The notes: generated by a model not told the origin, from the sequence alone. Shown: positions 27,202 through 35,708, counted from the first letter of the stretch. The stretch is DNA of 64,000 nucleotides from JAGOPY01 sp964619555 (GCA_964619555.1 CAZUDV010000006.1:62001-126000); one strand, 5' to 3'. A program made the numbers and translations.

Positions 27202-29328
27202 ATGGAACAGGAAAAATTCTACTACGACAACCGGATAGTCAAGTATTTTGCCTATGCCACCCTTTTCTGGGGAGTCATAGGGATGATCGTCGGATTGCTG
27301 GTCGCACTGCAGTTTATCTTTCCGGGCCTTTCCTTCGATCTGGCCTATACTACCTTCGGAAGGATCCGTCCCATCCACACCAATGCCGTGATTTTCGCAT
27401 TTGTCGGGAACGGTATTTTCACGGGCGTTTATTATTCACTGCAAAGGCTATGCAAAGCCAGGATGTTCAATGATACCCTCAGCTACATTCACTTCTGGGG
27501 ATGGCAGTTGATCATTCTTGCCGCAGCACTGACATTCATTTTCGGATTTACCACTTCGAAAGAATATGCTGAATTGGAGTGGCCTATCGACATTGCCGTA
27601 GCCGTAATTTGGGTAATATTCGGGTGGAATATGTTCGGGACCATCCTTAAAAGAAGGACCCGTCATATTTATGTAGCCATCTGGTTTTATATTGCCACAT
27701 TTGTCACAGTTGCCGTTTTGCATATCGTTAACAGCATTGAAGTTCCGGTGCATATCCTGAAAAGCTATCCGGTCTATGCCGGGGTTCAGGATGCCCTGGT
27801 ACAATGGTGGTACGGTCATAATGCGGTAGCCTTTTTTCTGACAACCCCCTATCTCGGCCTGATGTATTATTATCTGCCCAAAGCCGCCAATCGTCCAGTT
27901 TATTCCTACAGGCTGTCCATCATACATTTCTGGGCGTTGATCTTCCTCTATATCTGGGCTGGGCCACACCATTTGCTATATTCAGCGCTGCCGAACTGGG
28001 CCCAGACCCTGGGCGTCGTCTTTTCCATCATGCTGATCGCACCATCCTGGGGAGGCATGGTGAATGGCCTGCTTACCCTCAGAGGGGCATGGGACAAAGT
28101 ACGGGAAGACCCGGTACTCAAGTTCTTCGTAGTGGCTGTGACCGCATACGGAATGTCCACCCTGGAAGGGCCGCTGATGTCGACCAAAACCGTCAATGCC
28201 TTCACACATTTTACTGACTGGACGATTTCGCATGTACACATCGGAGCACTGGGCTGGAACGGATTCCTTACATTCGGTATGCTTTACTGGCTGATCCCCA
28301 GGTTGTTCAACACCCAATTGTACTCGAAAAAACTAGCCAACGCGCATTTCTGGATAGGCACCCTGGGCATAATATTTTATGCCGTTCCGCTTTACTGGGG
28401 GGCCATCGTTCAGACACTAATGTGGAAGGAATTCACAGACATGGGGTTTTTAAAATACCCCAATTTCCTTGAAACCGTCACCCAGATCATGCCTATGTAT
28501 ATCACCCGTGCAATCGGAGGCACACTTTATGTTACCGGTGTCATGATCGGAGTGGTCAATATCTGGAAAACCGTCAGGGCCGGCCAGTTCTCAAGGGAAA
28601 CAGAAGCCATGGCCCCTGCTCTTGCACCTGTTAATTCCAAAAGATCGCCCGGCGAAAGCCGCCACCGGTGGCTGGAAAGGAAACCGGTGCAATTCCTTAT
28701 CGCTTCACTCGTTGTTATCCTCATAGGAGGCCTGGTAGAAGTCATACCGATGTACCTTATCCGGACCAACATCCCGACCATATCCAGTGTAAAGCCCTAT
28801 ACGCCGCTCGAACTGGAAGGCAGGGATATTTATATCAGGGAAGGGTGTTACACTTGTCATTCGCAACTGGTAAGGCCATTCAGGTCCGAAACAGAGCGCT
28901 ACGGGGAATATTCCAAAGCCGGGGAATTCGTCTATGACCATCCGTTCCAATGGGGTTCAAAGCGCAATGGACCGGACCTGGCACGGGAAGGTGTGACGAC
29001 CGGCAAAAATTACAAGCCCGATTCCTGGCATTACAACCACATGATGGATCCCCGGAAATTAAATGAGCAATCCATCATGCCTGCCTATCCCTGGCTTATC
29101 AGAAACGACCTCAACGTCAGCTATACCCCGAGGAAGATCAGGGTAATGCAATCCCTGGGTGTTCCCTATGAAGAGGGCTACGACAGCAAAGCCCTGGAAG
29201 ATCTGAAGAACCAGGCAACTCAGATAGCAACCGGATTGAAATCTTCGGGAATAGAAGTGGAACCGGATAAAGAGGTCATTGCCATTATAGCTTACTTACA
29301 AAGATTAGGGACGGATATAACCAAATAA
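27202..29328 (+). CDS. ccoNO: cbb3 cytochrome c oxidase subunits I and II fused (CcoNO)
   Basis: A 708-residue fusion. CcoN (about residues 1-480) has twelve membrane helices and the heme-copper ligands: HTNAVIFAFVGNG, WWYGHNAVAFFLT, GPHHLLY and HFTDWTISHVHIGALGW; the active-site tyrosine is in VYSYRLSIIHFW, the C-family position. After a linker and a further membrane helix comes the monoheme CcoO part, with CYTCH at 549-553 in EGCYTCHSQLVRPF and a distal Met region. It reduces oxygen with high affinity and pumps protons. A fused CcoNO is common in Bacteroidetes. Confidence 0.95.
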   Translation: MEQEKFYYDNRIVKYFAYATLFWGVIGMIVGLLVALQFIFPGLSFDLAYTTFGRIRPIHTNAVIFAFVGNGIFTGVYYSLQRLCKARMFNDTLSYIHFWGWQLIILAAALTFIFGFTTSKEYAELEWPIDIAVAVIWVIFGWNMFGTILKRRTRHIYVAIWFYIATFVTVAVLHIVNSIEVPVHILKSYPVYAGVQDALVQWWYGHNAVAFFLTTPYLGLMYYYLPKAANRPVYSYRLSIIHFWALIFLYIWAGPHHLLYSALPNWAQTLGVVFSIMLIAPSWGGMVNGLLTLRGAWDKVREDPVLKFFVVAVTAYGMSTLEGPLMSTKTVNAFTHFTDWTISHVHIGALGWNGFLTFGMLYWLIPRLFNTQLYSKKLANAHFWIGTLGIIFYAVPLYWGAIVQTLMWKEFTDMGFLKYPNFLETVTQIMPMYITRAIGGTLYVTGVMIGVVNIWKTVRAGQFSRETEAMAPALAPVNSKRSPGESRHRWLERKPVQFLIASLVVILIGGLVEVIPMYLIRTNIPTISSVKPYTPLELEGRDIYIREGCYTCHSQLVRPFRSETERYGEYSKAGEFVYDHPFQWGSKRNGPDLAREGVTTGKNYKPDSWHYNHMMDPRKLNEQSIMPAYPWLIRNDLNVSYTPRKIRVMQSLGVPYEEGYDSKALEDLKNQATQIATGLKSSGIEVEPDKEVIAIIAYLQRLGTDITK

Positions 29329-29334
29329 GCCGGT

Positions 29335-29532
29335 ATGAACCTCATTAAGGAATATCTTGGATCTATAACAGGTGCCTATATTTTCGCCATTTCAGGCATG
29401 CTCATTTTAATCCTCGGATTTATCATGATCATTGTACACACCTATAGTTACAGAAAGGAAGAATTCAGAGAATACAGCCAGTTGCCGCTGGACGATAATG
29501 AGGATGATCCGGTTAACGATGAAAAAAATTAA
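29335..29532 (+). CDS. ccoQ: Small cbb3 oxidase membrane subunit, CcoQ-like
   Basis: A 65-residue protein with one membrane helix (about 13-36), ending with HTYSYRKEEFREYSQLPLDD and an acidic tail. The position between ccoNO and ccoP and the size fit CcoQ/FixQ, which stabilises the core complex. The sequence similarity of CcoQ proteins is low, so the call rests mainly on context. Confidence 0.75.
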   Translation: MNLIKEYLGSITGAYIFAISGMLILILGFIMIIVHTYSYRKEEFREYSQLPLDDNEDDPVNDEKN

Positions 29533-29552
29533 AACGATAAAAACCATGGTCT

Positions 29553-30143
29553 ATGGAACCAAATGACAATATAATCTTTGAAAAAGATGAACTGACCGGC
29601 GATAACTTAATCTCCGGTCACGAATATGACGGGATCAAAGAACTGGACAACCGGCTGCCAAAATGGTGGCTTGGACTGTTTTATATCACCATAATATTCG
29701 CAGCTGTTTACTTCCTGAGGTATCATGTGCTGCAAACTGCACCTTTACAGGAGGAGGAATATTCGACAGAAGTGACCGCGGCTGAAACCAAATACAAAGA
29801 TCTGAGACCGGTCATCGATGCAGCAACGGTGACATTACTGACTGACGAAGCCAGCCTTGTAAATGGTAAGGCGATTTATGATAAGAATTGCGCAGTTTGC
29901 CACCTAGCTCTGGGTCAGGGGCTTGTAGGGCCAAACCTGACGGATGATTACTGGATCCACGGTTGTTCGATTGGCGACGTGTTCAGCCTGATCGTGATCG
30001 GTGTCCCCGAAAAAGGGATGATCTCCTGGAAAGCCCAGCTTACGCCGGAACAGATCCAGCAGGTGAGCAGCTATATCCTGAGCCTGAAGGGTACCAATCC
30101 ACCCAATCCGAAAGAACCCCAGGGTGAGCTTTGTGGTTCATGA
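29553..30143 (+). CDS. ccoP: cbb3 oxidase subunit III, monoheme CcoP
   Basis: A 196-residue membrane-anchored cytochrome c. The N-terminus has the CcoP signature DGIKELDNRLPKWW before one membrane helix (about 38-57). Only one heme motif is present, CAVCH at 113-117, with a Met at GVPEKGMISWK as the likely sixth ligand. Proteobacterial CcoP is about 290-310 residues with two class I domains, so this is a one-domain form, as also known for other Bacteroidetes. It passes electrons to CcoO. Confidence 0.92.
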   Translation: MEPNDNIIFEKDELTGDNLISGHEYDGIKELDNRLPKWWLGLFYITIIFAAVYFLRYHVLQTAPLQEEEYSTEVTAAETKYKDLRPVIDAATVTLLTDEASLVNGKAIYDKNCAVCHLALGQGLVGPNLTDDYWIHGCSIGDVFSLIVIGVPEKGMISWKAQLTPEQIQQVSSYILSLKGTNPPNPKEPQGELCGS

Positions 30144-30156
30144 CCGGTGAACAAGC

Positions 30157-31572
30157 ATGGTACAGTTTAAAAAGGAAGTAAAGGAAAAGGTCGATTTCCG
30201 CGACCGTTTGGCCACCATAGATGAAGCCGGCAGGCGGATATGGGTTTATGCAAAAAAACCAAAGGGGAAACTGACCTCCGCGCGAAATCTCATTGGATTG
30301 ATCCTTCTGGTTTTCTTCTTTTCCGCCCCATTTATGAGGATCAACGGCCAGCCCTTGCTCCTGTTGAATTTCATCGACCGTAAGATCGTCCTCTTTGGAG
30401 TGCAGTTCTGGCCGCAGGATTTCCACCTTTTCTTCCTGGCCATGATCTCACTCATGGTATTCATCATTCTGTTCACCGTAACCTACGGAAGATTATTCTG
30501 TGGTTGGGCCTGCCCGCAGACCGTCTTTATGGAATTGATCTTCAGAAGGATCGAATATTGGATAGAAGGGGATGCCTGGCGCCAGAAAAAACTGGCCGGT
30601 GAACCGTGGAATCCCAGCAAGATCTTCCGGAAAGCACTGAAGCATGGTGTTTTTTACCTGATCTCCTTTATCATAGGAAACTACTTCCTGATGTATATCA
30701 TCGGTTCAGAAGCATGGATCAGTCTCATAACAGACGATCCGTCGGAACACCTGGCCGGATTGACCGGCATGGTTGCCTTTTCGTTCGTTTTCTATTTTAT
30801 CTTTTCCTGGTTCCGCGAACAAGTCTGTACCATCGTTTGTCCATACGGCAGGCTCCAGGGCGTCTTGCTGGACCGCCATTCAATCGTCATCAGTTATGAT
30901 TATAAACGCGGCGAACCCAGGGGCACTTTTTTCAAAAGCGAAGACCGGTCCAAAGCGGGCAAAGGAAGTTGCATCAACTGCACGCAGTGTGTACAGGTTT
31001 GCCCGACTGGCATAGACATCCGTAACGGTACGCAGCTGGAATGCATCAATTGCGCCTGCTGCATCGATGCCTGCAATGCCATGATGGACAGCACCGGTCA
31101 GCCCCGCGGACTGATCCGCTATGCCTCTGACAAGATGATTGCCGAAGGCACCGGGTTAAAACTCAATATCAGGACCATTGCCTATTCTGCCGTCTTATTG
31201 GTCTTACTGAGCGTGATCACCTATTCGCTGGTATCCCGGCAGGCAATTGAAGCCACAATCCTGCGGGCACCCGGTATGCTGTACCAGGAGCCGGAACCGG
31301 GCAAGATCAGCAATCTCTACAATATTAAACTGGTCAATAAGACTAACCAGGATCTGCCGGTGGAAATCAGGTTATTATCGCATGATGGCACTATCCAGGT
31401 TATCGGTGGGGAAATAATCGTGGCAAAGGAAAACGTCGGGGAATCCGTGTTTTTTACCATCCTGGACAAAGCTGACGTGGTCTCCGACAAGATCCCGGTA
31501 AGATACGGCCTATACAGCAACGGCAAACTCATTGACGAAAAGACAGTCAGCTTTGTAGGACCATTAAAATGA
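30157..31572 (+). CDS. ccoG: cbb3 oxidase accessory protein CcoG (FixG/RdxA)
   Basis: A 471-residue membrane protein with 4Fe-4S clusters. A CGWACPQTVFMELIFRRIE motif starts at residue 115, and an 8-Cys ferredoxin segment starts at residue 272 (CINCTQCVQVCPTGIDIRNG and CINCACCIDAC). Five to six membrane helices and a C-terminal periplasmic Ig-like domain complete the usual plan. CcoG has been linked to Cu(II) reduction during cbb3 assembly. It lies 13 bases after ccoP and 7 before ccoH. Confidence 0.94.
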   Translation: MVQFKKEVKEKVDFRDRLATIDEAGRRIWVYAKKPKGKLTSARNLIGLILLVFFFSAPFMRINGQPLLLLNFIDRKIVLFGVQFWPQDFHLFFLAMISLMVFIILFTVTYGRLFCGWACPQTVFMELIFRRIEYWIEGDAWRQKKLAGEPWNPSKIFRKALKHGVFYLISFIIGNYFLMYIIGSEAWISLITDDPSEHLAGLTGMVAFSFVFYFIFSWFREQVCTIVCPYGRLQGVLLDRHSIVISYDYKRGEPRGTFFKSEDRSKAGKGSCINCTQCVQVCPTGIDIRNGTQLECINCACCIDACNAMMDSTGQPRGLIRYASDKMIAEGTGLKLNIRTIAYSAVLLVLLSVITYSLVSRQAIEATILRAPGMLYQEPEPGKISNLYNIKLVNKTNQDLPVEIRLLSHDGTIQVIGGEIIVAKENVGESVFFTILDKADVVSDKIPVRYGLYSNGKLIDEKTVSFVGPLK

Positions 31573-31579
31573 CCAGCGA

Positions 31580-32020
31580 ATGAAATTGAACTGGGGCACC
31601 GGTATATTAGTCATCATCATACTTTTCCTCCTGTCGGTTGTGGCTTTCTTTATTTACAGCACAAGCCTTGACATTAACCTGGTGGAAGAAAACTATTATG
31701 AAAAGGAACTTGTGTATCAGGAACGTATTGACCGGACCAGGAATGCTGAATCCCTGGAAGAGGCTGTTCGGATAGATTTTAGTGATGGGATGCTGCGTCT
31801 CGATTTCCCCGACTTTTTCATCGGTAAGAAAACAGTCGGGCATGTGCTGTTCTACAGACCTTCGGATCCTTCCCTGGACATTTCCGTACCTCTCCAGTTA
31901 AATGATACGGCCACCCAGGTTATACAAGCTGGTTATCTGGTGAAAGGCAGGTATATTATCAAAATCGACTGGACTACGGATCATACAGGGTATTATTTTG
32001 AAGAAGAAATAATTTATTGA
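31580..32020 (+). CDS. ccoH: cbb3 oxidase assembly protein CcoH (FixH)
   Basis: A 146-residue protein with an N-terminal membrane helix (about 7-25), then the FixH motif NLVEENYYEKELVYQERIDR and a beta-rich periplasmic part. CcoH associates with CcoP/CcoI in assembly of the oxidase. It stops one base before the start of the next gene. Confidence 0.9.
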   Translation: MKLNWGTGILVIIILFLLSVVAFFIYSTSLDINLVEENYYEKELVYQERIDRTRNAESLEEAVRIDFSDGMLRLDFPDFFIGKKTVGHVLFYRPSDPSLDISVPLQLNDTATQVIQAGYLVKGRYIIKIDWTTDHTGYYFEEEIIY

Positions 32021-32021
32021 A

Positions 32022-32738
32022 TTGGAACTTTATTCAGCATTGGTCCTTGGCCTTATCGGTTCGCTTCACTGTGCAGGGATGTGCGGACCCATTGCCATCG
32101 CGCTTCCTTTAAGCAAAGGCTCCTGGGTTTCAAGGATAGCCGGTGGATTGTCGTATAATATTGGAAGGACACTTACGTATGTCTTATTGGGCGCGATATT
32201 TGGCCTGGTGGGAATGGGCCTGGCCTTGGGCGGGCTTCAGCAGGCCACCTCGATTTTAGCCGGATCCGTCATGGTGCTGTCGGTTTTAATTCCCGCAATC
32301 GGTAATCTGAACAATAAATTCAACCGGATCATCGATCCCCTGGCAACATCCCTGAAGCGGGCATTTAGTCGTCTTTTTTCAAAAAAATCCATGTCATCGC
32401 TTTTCCTTTTAGGGATACTGAACGGCTTCCTTCCGTGCGGTCTCGTCTACATAGCCCTGGCAGGGGCACTGGTGATGAGCCATATCCTCGAAGGAGCACT
32501 GTATATGCTGTTATTCGGACTGGGCACCATACCCATGCTTTTAGCCATCTCACTGGCTGGAAATATGATATCTCAAAAGTTCAGGCGGAGCCTGAGCAGG
32601 ATTATACCCTACTTGATCGCGTTATTAGGAATACTTTTCATCCTTCGCGGCCTGAATCTTGGTATTCCTTACGTCAGTCCCAAACTTGACCAGCAGGGGA
32701 ATAAAACGACGATGGAATGCTGCCAGCCCAAAAATTAA
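32022..32738 (+). CDS. SafE/UreH-like membrane transporter, probably for copper in cbb3 assembly
   Basis: A 238-residue protein with about six membrane helices. It starts with TTG at 32022, one base after the ccoH stop; the first helix SALVLGLIGSLHCAGMCGPI begins right away, so a later ATG would cut it. The motif HCAGMCGP with two cysteines and a histidine, repeated partly as NGFLPCGLVYIAL, is typical of sulfite exporter TauE/SafE-type proteins found at the end of cco operons in Bacteroidetes. The substrate is not certain; copper is inferred from context. It ends with a Cys pair, ECCQP. Confidence 0.82.
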   Translation: MELYSALVLGLIGSLHCAGMCGPIAIALPLSKGSWVSRIAGGLSYNIGRTLTYVLLGAIFGLVGMGLALGGLQQATSILAGSVMVLSVLIPAIGNLNNKFNRIIDPLATSLKRAFSRLFSKKSMSSLFLLGILNGFLPCGLVYIALAGALVMSHILEGALYMLLFGLGTIPMLLAISLAGNMISQKFRRSLSRIIPYLIALLGILFILRGLNLGIPYVSPKLDQQGNKTTMECCQPKN

Positions 32739-32771
32739 TCGCTTTTATTAAGATTAATTTTAGATAATGGT

Positions 32772-32779
32772 TAATTTTG
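32772..32779 (+). promoter_or_regulatory. Bacteroidetes-type -7 box upstream of the lipoprotein cytochrome c gene
   Basis: TAATTTTG followed by C matches TAnnTTTG(C), 40 bases before the start codon. It gives the cytochrome gene its own unit apart from the cco genes. Confidence 0.6.
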
Positions 32780-32818
32780 CGGAATCTGAAACATTAATCA
32801 AATAAATCAATCAAGACC

Positions 32819-33304
32819 ATGAAAAAAGTCATGTTTTCTATTTCCATTGGTGTAATTGGATTTGCCATGATCATCACTTCCTGCTCCTCAGGAACGGAAC
32901 AAAAGGCCAAACAACCGGAAGCTCAGACACAGGTTCAACCTGCAACTCCAGCCGAGTCAAATGCCATGGCATCCATGATGGTCCGAGGAGAACAGCTCTA
33001 TAAAGAAAAGTGCATCGCCTGCCACCAGGCCAACGGACAGGGAATGCCGAATGTATTCCCAAGCCTTGTGGGTTCAGACTTTCTTCTTAACCAGACAAAG
33101 CTGGCTGTTTCCCAGGTCTTAAACGGCTCGCTGAAAGTTGCCGCTAACAAGTCAGTTAAATATCCTGCCCCAATGCCTCCCCAGGTGGATACAAAAGAAG
33201 ACGCAATCGCCGTGATCAATTATATCCTGAAAAACTTCGGAAATAACGGTACCCCAATTACCATCGACGATGTTACGGATGTCGAAATCATGCCGCGTAA
33301 TTAG
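32819..33304 (+). CDS. Class I c-type cytochrome lipoprotein
   Basis: A 161-residue lipoprotein. The lipobox is around C22 (MIITSC), followed by a Gln/Pro-rich linker and one cytochrome c domain with CIACH at 65-69, GQGMPNVFPSLVGSDF, and a Met in YPAPMPPQ as the likely ligand. It is the kind of small anchored carrier that could move electrons from ACIII to the cbb3 or caa3 oxidase. That role is inferred from the position. It is eight bases upstream of the DUF4920 gene, likely co-transcribed. Confidence 0.9.
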   Translation: MKKVMFSISIGVIGFAMIITSCSSGTEQKAKQPEAQTQVQPATPAESNAMASMMVRGEQLYKEKCIACHQANGQGMPNVFPSLVGSDFLLNQTKLAVSQVLNGSLKVAANKSVKYPAPMPPQVDTKEDAIAVINYILKNFGNNGTPITIDDVTDVEIMPRN

Positions 33305-33312
33305 TAAAAATC

Positions 33313-33801
33313 ATGAGAGTATTTTTTTCGATTGTTCTGATCATAGGCCTTTTCTCCTGTCAGCAAACGGTAAAAAAAACCGGAGACACCGTTCAACAAG
33401 AATCACAGCATACCGGCTCTTTTGGTCAATCACCGGATACGCAGGAAGCGGTCCCGGCCAGCCAGTTATCCGGTTTATTCAGTGATACAGACACCATTGA
33501 CGTGACGCTTTCAGGCGATATCTCGGCATCGTGCCGGCATTCCGGATGCTGGATGGATCTGGACATGGGTAATAATGCCATGATTCACGTCACTTTTGAG
33601 GATGAAGCCTTTACCATACCGCTGGACGCAGCCGGGAAAAAGGCCATCGCGCAGGGTAAGGCGCTCCGCAAAATGATCCCGGTCGAAACATTGCAGAACT
33701 ATGCCCGCGAAGATGGGAAAAGCGAAGAAGAGATTGCAAGCATTACCGAACCTGCCTGGATATATGAAATGATTGCATCAGGCGTCCTGATTGAAGAATA
33801 A
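33313..33801 (+). CDS. DUF4920 lipoprotein, possible periplasmic copper-binding protein
   Basis: A 162-residue lipoprotein (lipobox GLFSC, C16) with a polar linker and a DUF4920-type domain. The segment SCRHSGCWMDL at residues 73-83 holds C74, H76, C79 and M81, a set that could bind copper. Its function is not established as far as I know. Position directly after a cytochrome c gene and between the cbb3 and caa3 gene sets suggests a role in oxidase assembly or metal handling; this is inference. Confidence 0.8.
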   Translation: MRVFFSIVLIIGLFSCQQTVKKTGDTVQQESQHTGSFGQSPDTQEAVPASQLSGLFSDTDTIDVTLSGDISASCRHSGCWMDLDMGNNAMIHVTFEDEAFTIPLDAAGKKAIAQGKALRKMIPVETLQNYAREDGKSEEEIASITEPAWIYEMIASGVLIEE

Positions 33802-33814
33802 AGGCAAATTTCAA

Positions 33815-33834
33815 AAAGCCAGACGGCTTTCTTT
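33815..33834 (+). terminator. Possible small terminator hairpin after the DUF4920 gene
   Basis: AAAGCC (33815-33820) pairs with GGCTTT (33825-33830) over loop AGAC and is followed by CTTT. The stem is short. It may act with the larger hairpin just downstream. Confidence 0.35.
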
Positions 33835-33846
33835 GAGGAAAGATAA

Positions 33847-33899
33847 GTTGCATCAGTACAATTTGTTTGAATGACGAATTCTGCTGATGTAACTTTTTT
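33847..33899 (+). terminator. Probable intrinsic terminator before the acyl-CoA synthetase gene
   Basis: GTTGCATCAG (33847-33856) pairs with CTGATGTAAC (33884-33893) with one G-U wobble over a 27-base loop, directly followed by six T. Orientation fits ending the cytochrome c-DUF4920 unit. Confidence 0.55.
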
Positions 33900-33923
33900 A
33901 ACAGGATCGCATTTCCATTGAAA

Positions 33924-33955
33924 GTTGCTAAACAGGTTACTCTTTGTTATATTTG
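33924..33955 (+). promoter_or_regulatory. Promoter of the acyl-CoA synthetase gene
   Basis: A TTG at 33925-33927 is 20 bases before TATATTTG at 33948-33955, the spacing used by the Bacteroidetes primary sigma factor. The start codon is 45 bases downstream. Confidence 0.6.
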
Positions 33956-34000
33956 TTTGAAATAATTCAAATGGATTATTAACCTGCCAATCTTTTAGTT

Positions 34001-35590
34001 ATGTTTTCCGAACCTCCAGAAAAGTTTTACCGGACAGAACTTAGCCCGGTCTTATTTCTTCAGCGATCTGCTTTTATATATCCGGATAAAATTGCGGTTG
34101 TGCACGAAAACAGGCGTTACAGTTACCGTGAACTGGAACGGAGGGTACTTTCTTTCGTCCGGAAACTCCAGGAGTCGGGTATCAGGAAAAACGACCGGAT
34201 AGCCTTTCTGACTCCAAACATCCCGGCCCTGCTGGAGGCTCATTTTGCGGTACCGGCTGCAGGAGCCATTCTGGTAGCCATTAATGTGCGTCTGAATTCT
34301 GAAGAAATAAGTTATATCCTGGAACATTCCAATTCCAGGATTATTTTTGCGGATAGCGAATTCCTGCCTCTTTTACAGATGATTGACCTAAAAGGAAAGC
34401 CGTTAATTGAAGTTAAAGATACCGGTCTGCCGGACGATCCCTATGAAATGTTTATTGGCTTCGACCGAGTGACCGGACATCTTGAATTACCTGAAAATGA
34501 AGAAGATCCCATTACGTTGAATTATACTTCAGGTACCACCGGCAGACCGAAAGGAGTAATTTACAGTCACAGGGGAGCTTATTTAAATGCACTCGGCGAA
34601 ATAATCGAAGCACGACTGACGCCTGACAGCGTTTATTTATGGACCTTACCCATGTTTCATTGCAACGGATGGTGTTTTACCTGGGCAGTGACAGCCATTG
34701 GCGGCACCCATGTCTGCCTGCGCAAGACCGATCCTGGTATGATTTGGGATCTTCTGCGGGCGGAAAAAGTCACTCATTTCAACGGAGCCCCGACATTGCA
34801 TATTAACCTTCTGAACCATACAAGTGCAGCTCCCATGGAACACCCGGTAAATGTAACTATAGCGGGGGCTCCGCCATCTCCTACCCTGCTGGATAAGATC
34901 AAATCGTATAATTTTAAGCCCGTGCATGTTTACGGCCTAACGGAAACTTACGGCCCGATAACCATATGTGAGTGGCATTCCGAATGGGATGCCGCCGGCC
35001 CTGAGGAACAGGCCGGATACCGGGCCAGGCAGGGGCAGGGATATATAACGGCAGAGCTCGTCAGGGTGGTTGATGAAAATATGACCGATGTTCCAAAGGA
35101 TGGCCTGACCATCGGGGAAGTTGTGATGCGCGGGAACAATGTTATGAAGGAGTATTTTCTTCAGCCTGAGGCCACAGCCAAGGCGACGATCGGAGGATGG
35201 TTCCACTCGGGAGATCTCGCGGTCTGGCATCCGGATGGATACATCGAATTGCGGGACCGTCTTAAAGACATCATCATTTCGGGTGGTGAGAATATTTCCA
35301 CCATTGAGATCGAACAACTGGTAGCCAGGCACCCGGCGGTGCTGGAATGTGCTGTTGTAGCTATCCCGGATGAGAAATGGGGAGAAAGGCCAAAAGCATT
35401 TGTAACCCTCAGACGGGATGCCAGGGCGACGGAACAGGAAATAATCGAATTCTGCCGTCAACACGCAGCCCATTTTAAGTGCCCTGTTGCTGTTGAATTC
35501 GGCGAATTGCCCAAGACATCCACCGGTAAAGTCCAGAAGTACATTTTAAGAGAGAAAGAGTGGGCTGGGAAAGAAAAGAGGATAAACTAG
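34001..35590 (+). CDS. AMP-dependent acyl-CoA synthetase (fatty acid-CoA ligase type)
   Basis: A 529-residue member of the ANL superfamily. The P-loop-like NYTSGTTGRPKGV is at 174-186, the adenylate-binding YGLTETYGP near 311, the GDL motif and hinge in RLKDIIISGGENIS near 420, and the catalytic lysine is K510 in TSTGKVQKYI. It would activate a carboxylic acid to acyl-AMP and then acyl-CoA; length and motifs fit medium- to long-chain fatty acid ligases, but chain length cannot be read off. It stands alone between two respiratory units, with its own promoter, and is followed by a 30-bp palindrome. Confidence 0.88.
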   Translation: MFSEPPEKFYRTELSPVLFLQRSAFIYPDKIAVVHENRRYSYRELERRVLSFVRKLQESGIRKNDRIAFLTPNIPALLEAHFAVPAAGAILVAINVRLNSEEISYILEHSNSRIIFADSEFLPLLQMIDLKGKPLIEVKDTGLPDDPYEMFIGFDRVTGHLELPENEEDPITLNYTSGTTGRPKGVIYSHRGAYLNALGEIIEARLTPDSVYLWTLPMFHCNGWCFTWAVTAIGGTHVCLRKTDPGMIWDLLRAEKVTHFNGAPTLHINLLNHTSAAPMEHPVNVTIAGAPPSPTLLDKIKSYNFKPVHVYGLTETYGPITICEWHSEWDAAGPEEQAGYRARQGQGYITAELVRVVDENMTDVPKDGLTIGEVVMRGNNVMKEYFLQPEATAKATIGGWFHSGDLAVWHPDGYIELRDRLKDIIISGGENISTIEIEQLVARHPAVLECAVVAIPDEKWGERPKAFVTLRRDARATEQEIIEFCRQHAAHFKCPVAVEFGELPKTSTGKVQKYILREKEWAGKEKRIN

Positions 35591-35596
35591 TCAGAC

Positions 35597-35626
35597 ACCC
35601 TCCAAGGGTTATAACCCTTGGAGGGT
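35597..35626. repeat. Perfect 30-bp palindrome between acyl-CoA synthetase and sco
   Basis: ACCCTCCAAGGGTT (35597-35610) and AACCCTTGGAGGGT (35613-35626) are perfect reverse complements around AT, so all 30 bases are palindromic. It starts six bases after the stop codon. C- and A-rich sequence follows, without a T-run. It could act as an mRNA 3'-end stem or be a copy of a dispersed palindromic repeat. Confidence 0.75.
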
Positions 35627-35642
35627 CCCCCCTTAAAAATTA

Positions 35643-35674
35643 TTTGCAACTTATTTAGATTTAGTCTAAATTTG
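35643..35674 (+). promoter_or_regulatory. Promoter of the sco-cox operon
   Basis: TTTG at 35643-35646 and TAAATTTG followed by C at 35667-35674, with 20 bases between, form the best full match to the Bacteroidetes promoter in this window. The sco start is 34 bases downstream of the -7 box. A palindrome overlaps the -7 box. Confidence 0.75.
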
Positions 35675-35696
35675 CCCGAGATTTTTTGACTAAATC
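35658..35696. promoter_or_regulatory. Candidate operator on the sco-cox promoter
   Basis: ATTTAGTCTAAAT (35659-35671) is a 13-bp palindrome whose right half is part of the -7 box. GATTTAGTC at 35658-35666 recurs as its reverse complement GACTAAATC at 35688-35696, near the expected transcription start. A direct ATTTAG copy lies at 35653-35658. The layout suits a repressor. The half-site loosely resembles DtxR/MntR-type sites, which is a guess. Confidence 0.5.
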
Positions 35697-35708
35697 AAAC
35701 CACCCTAA

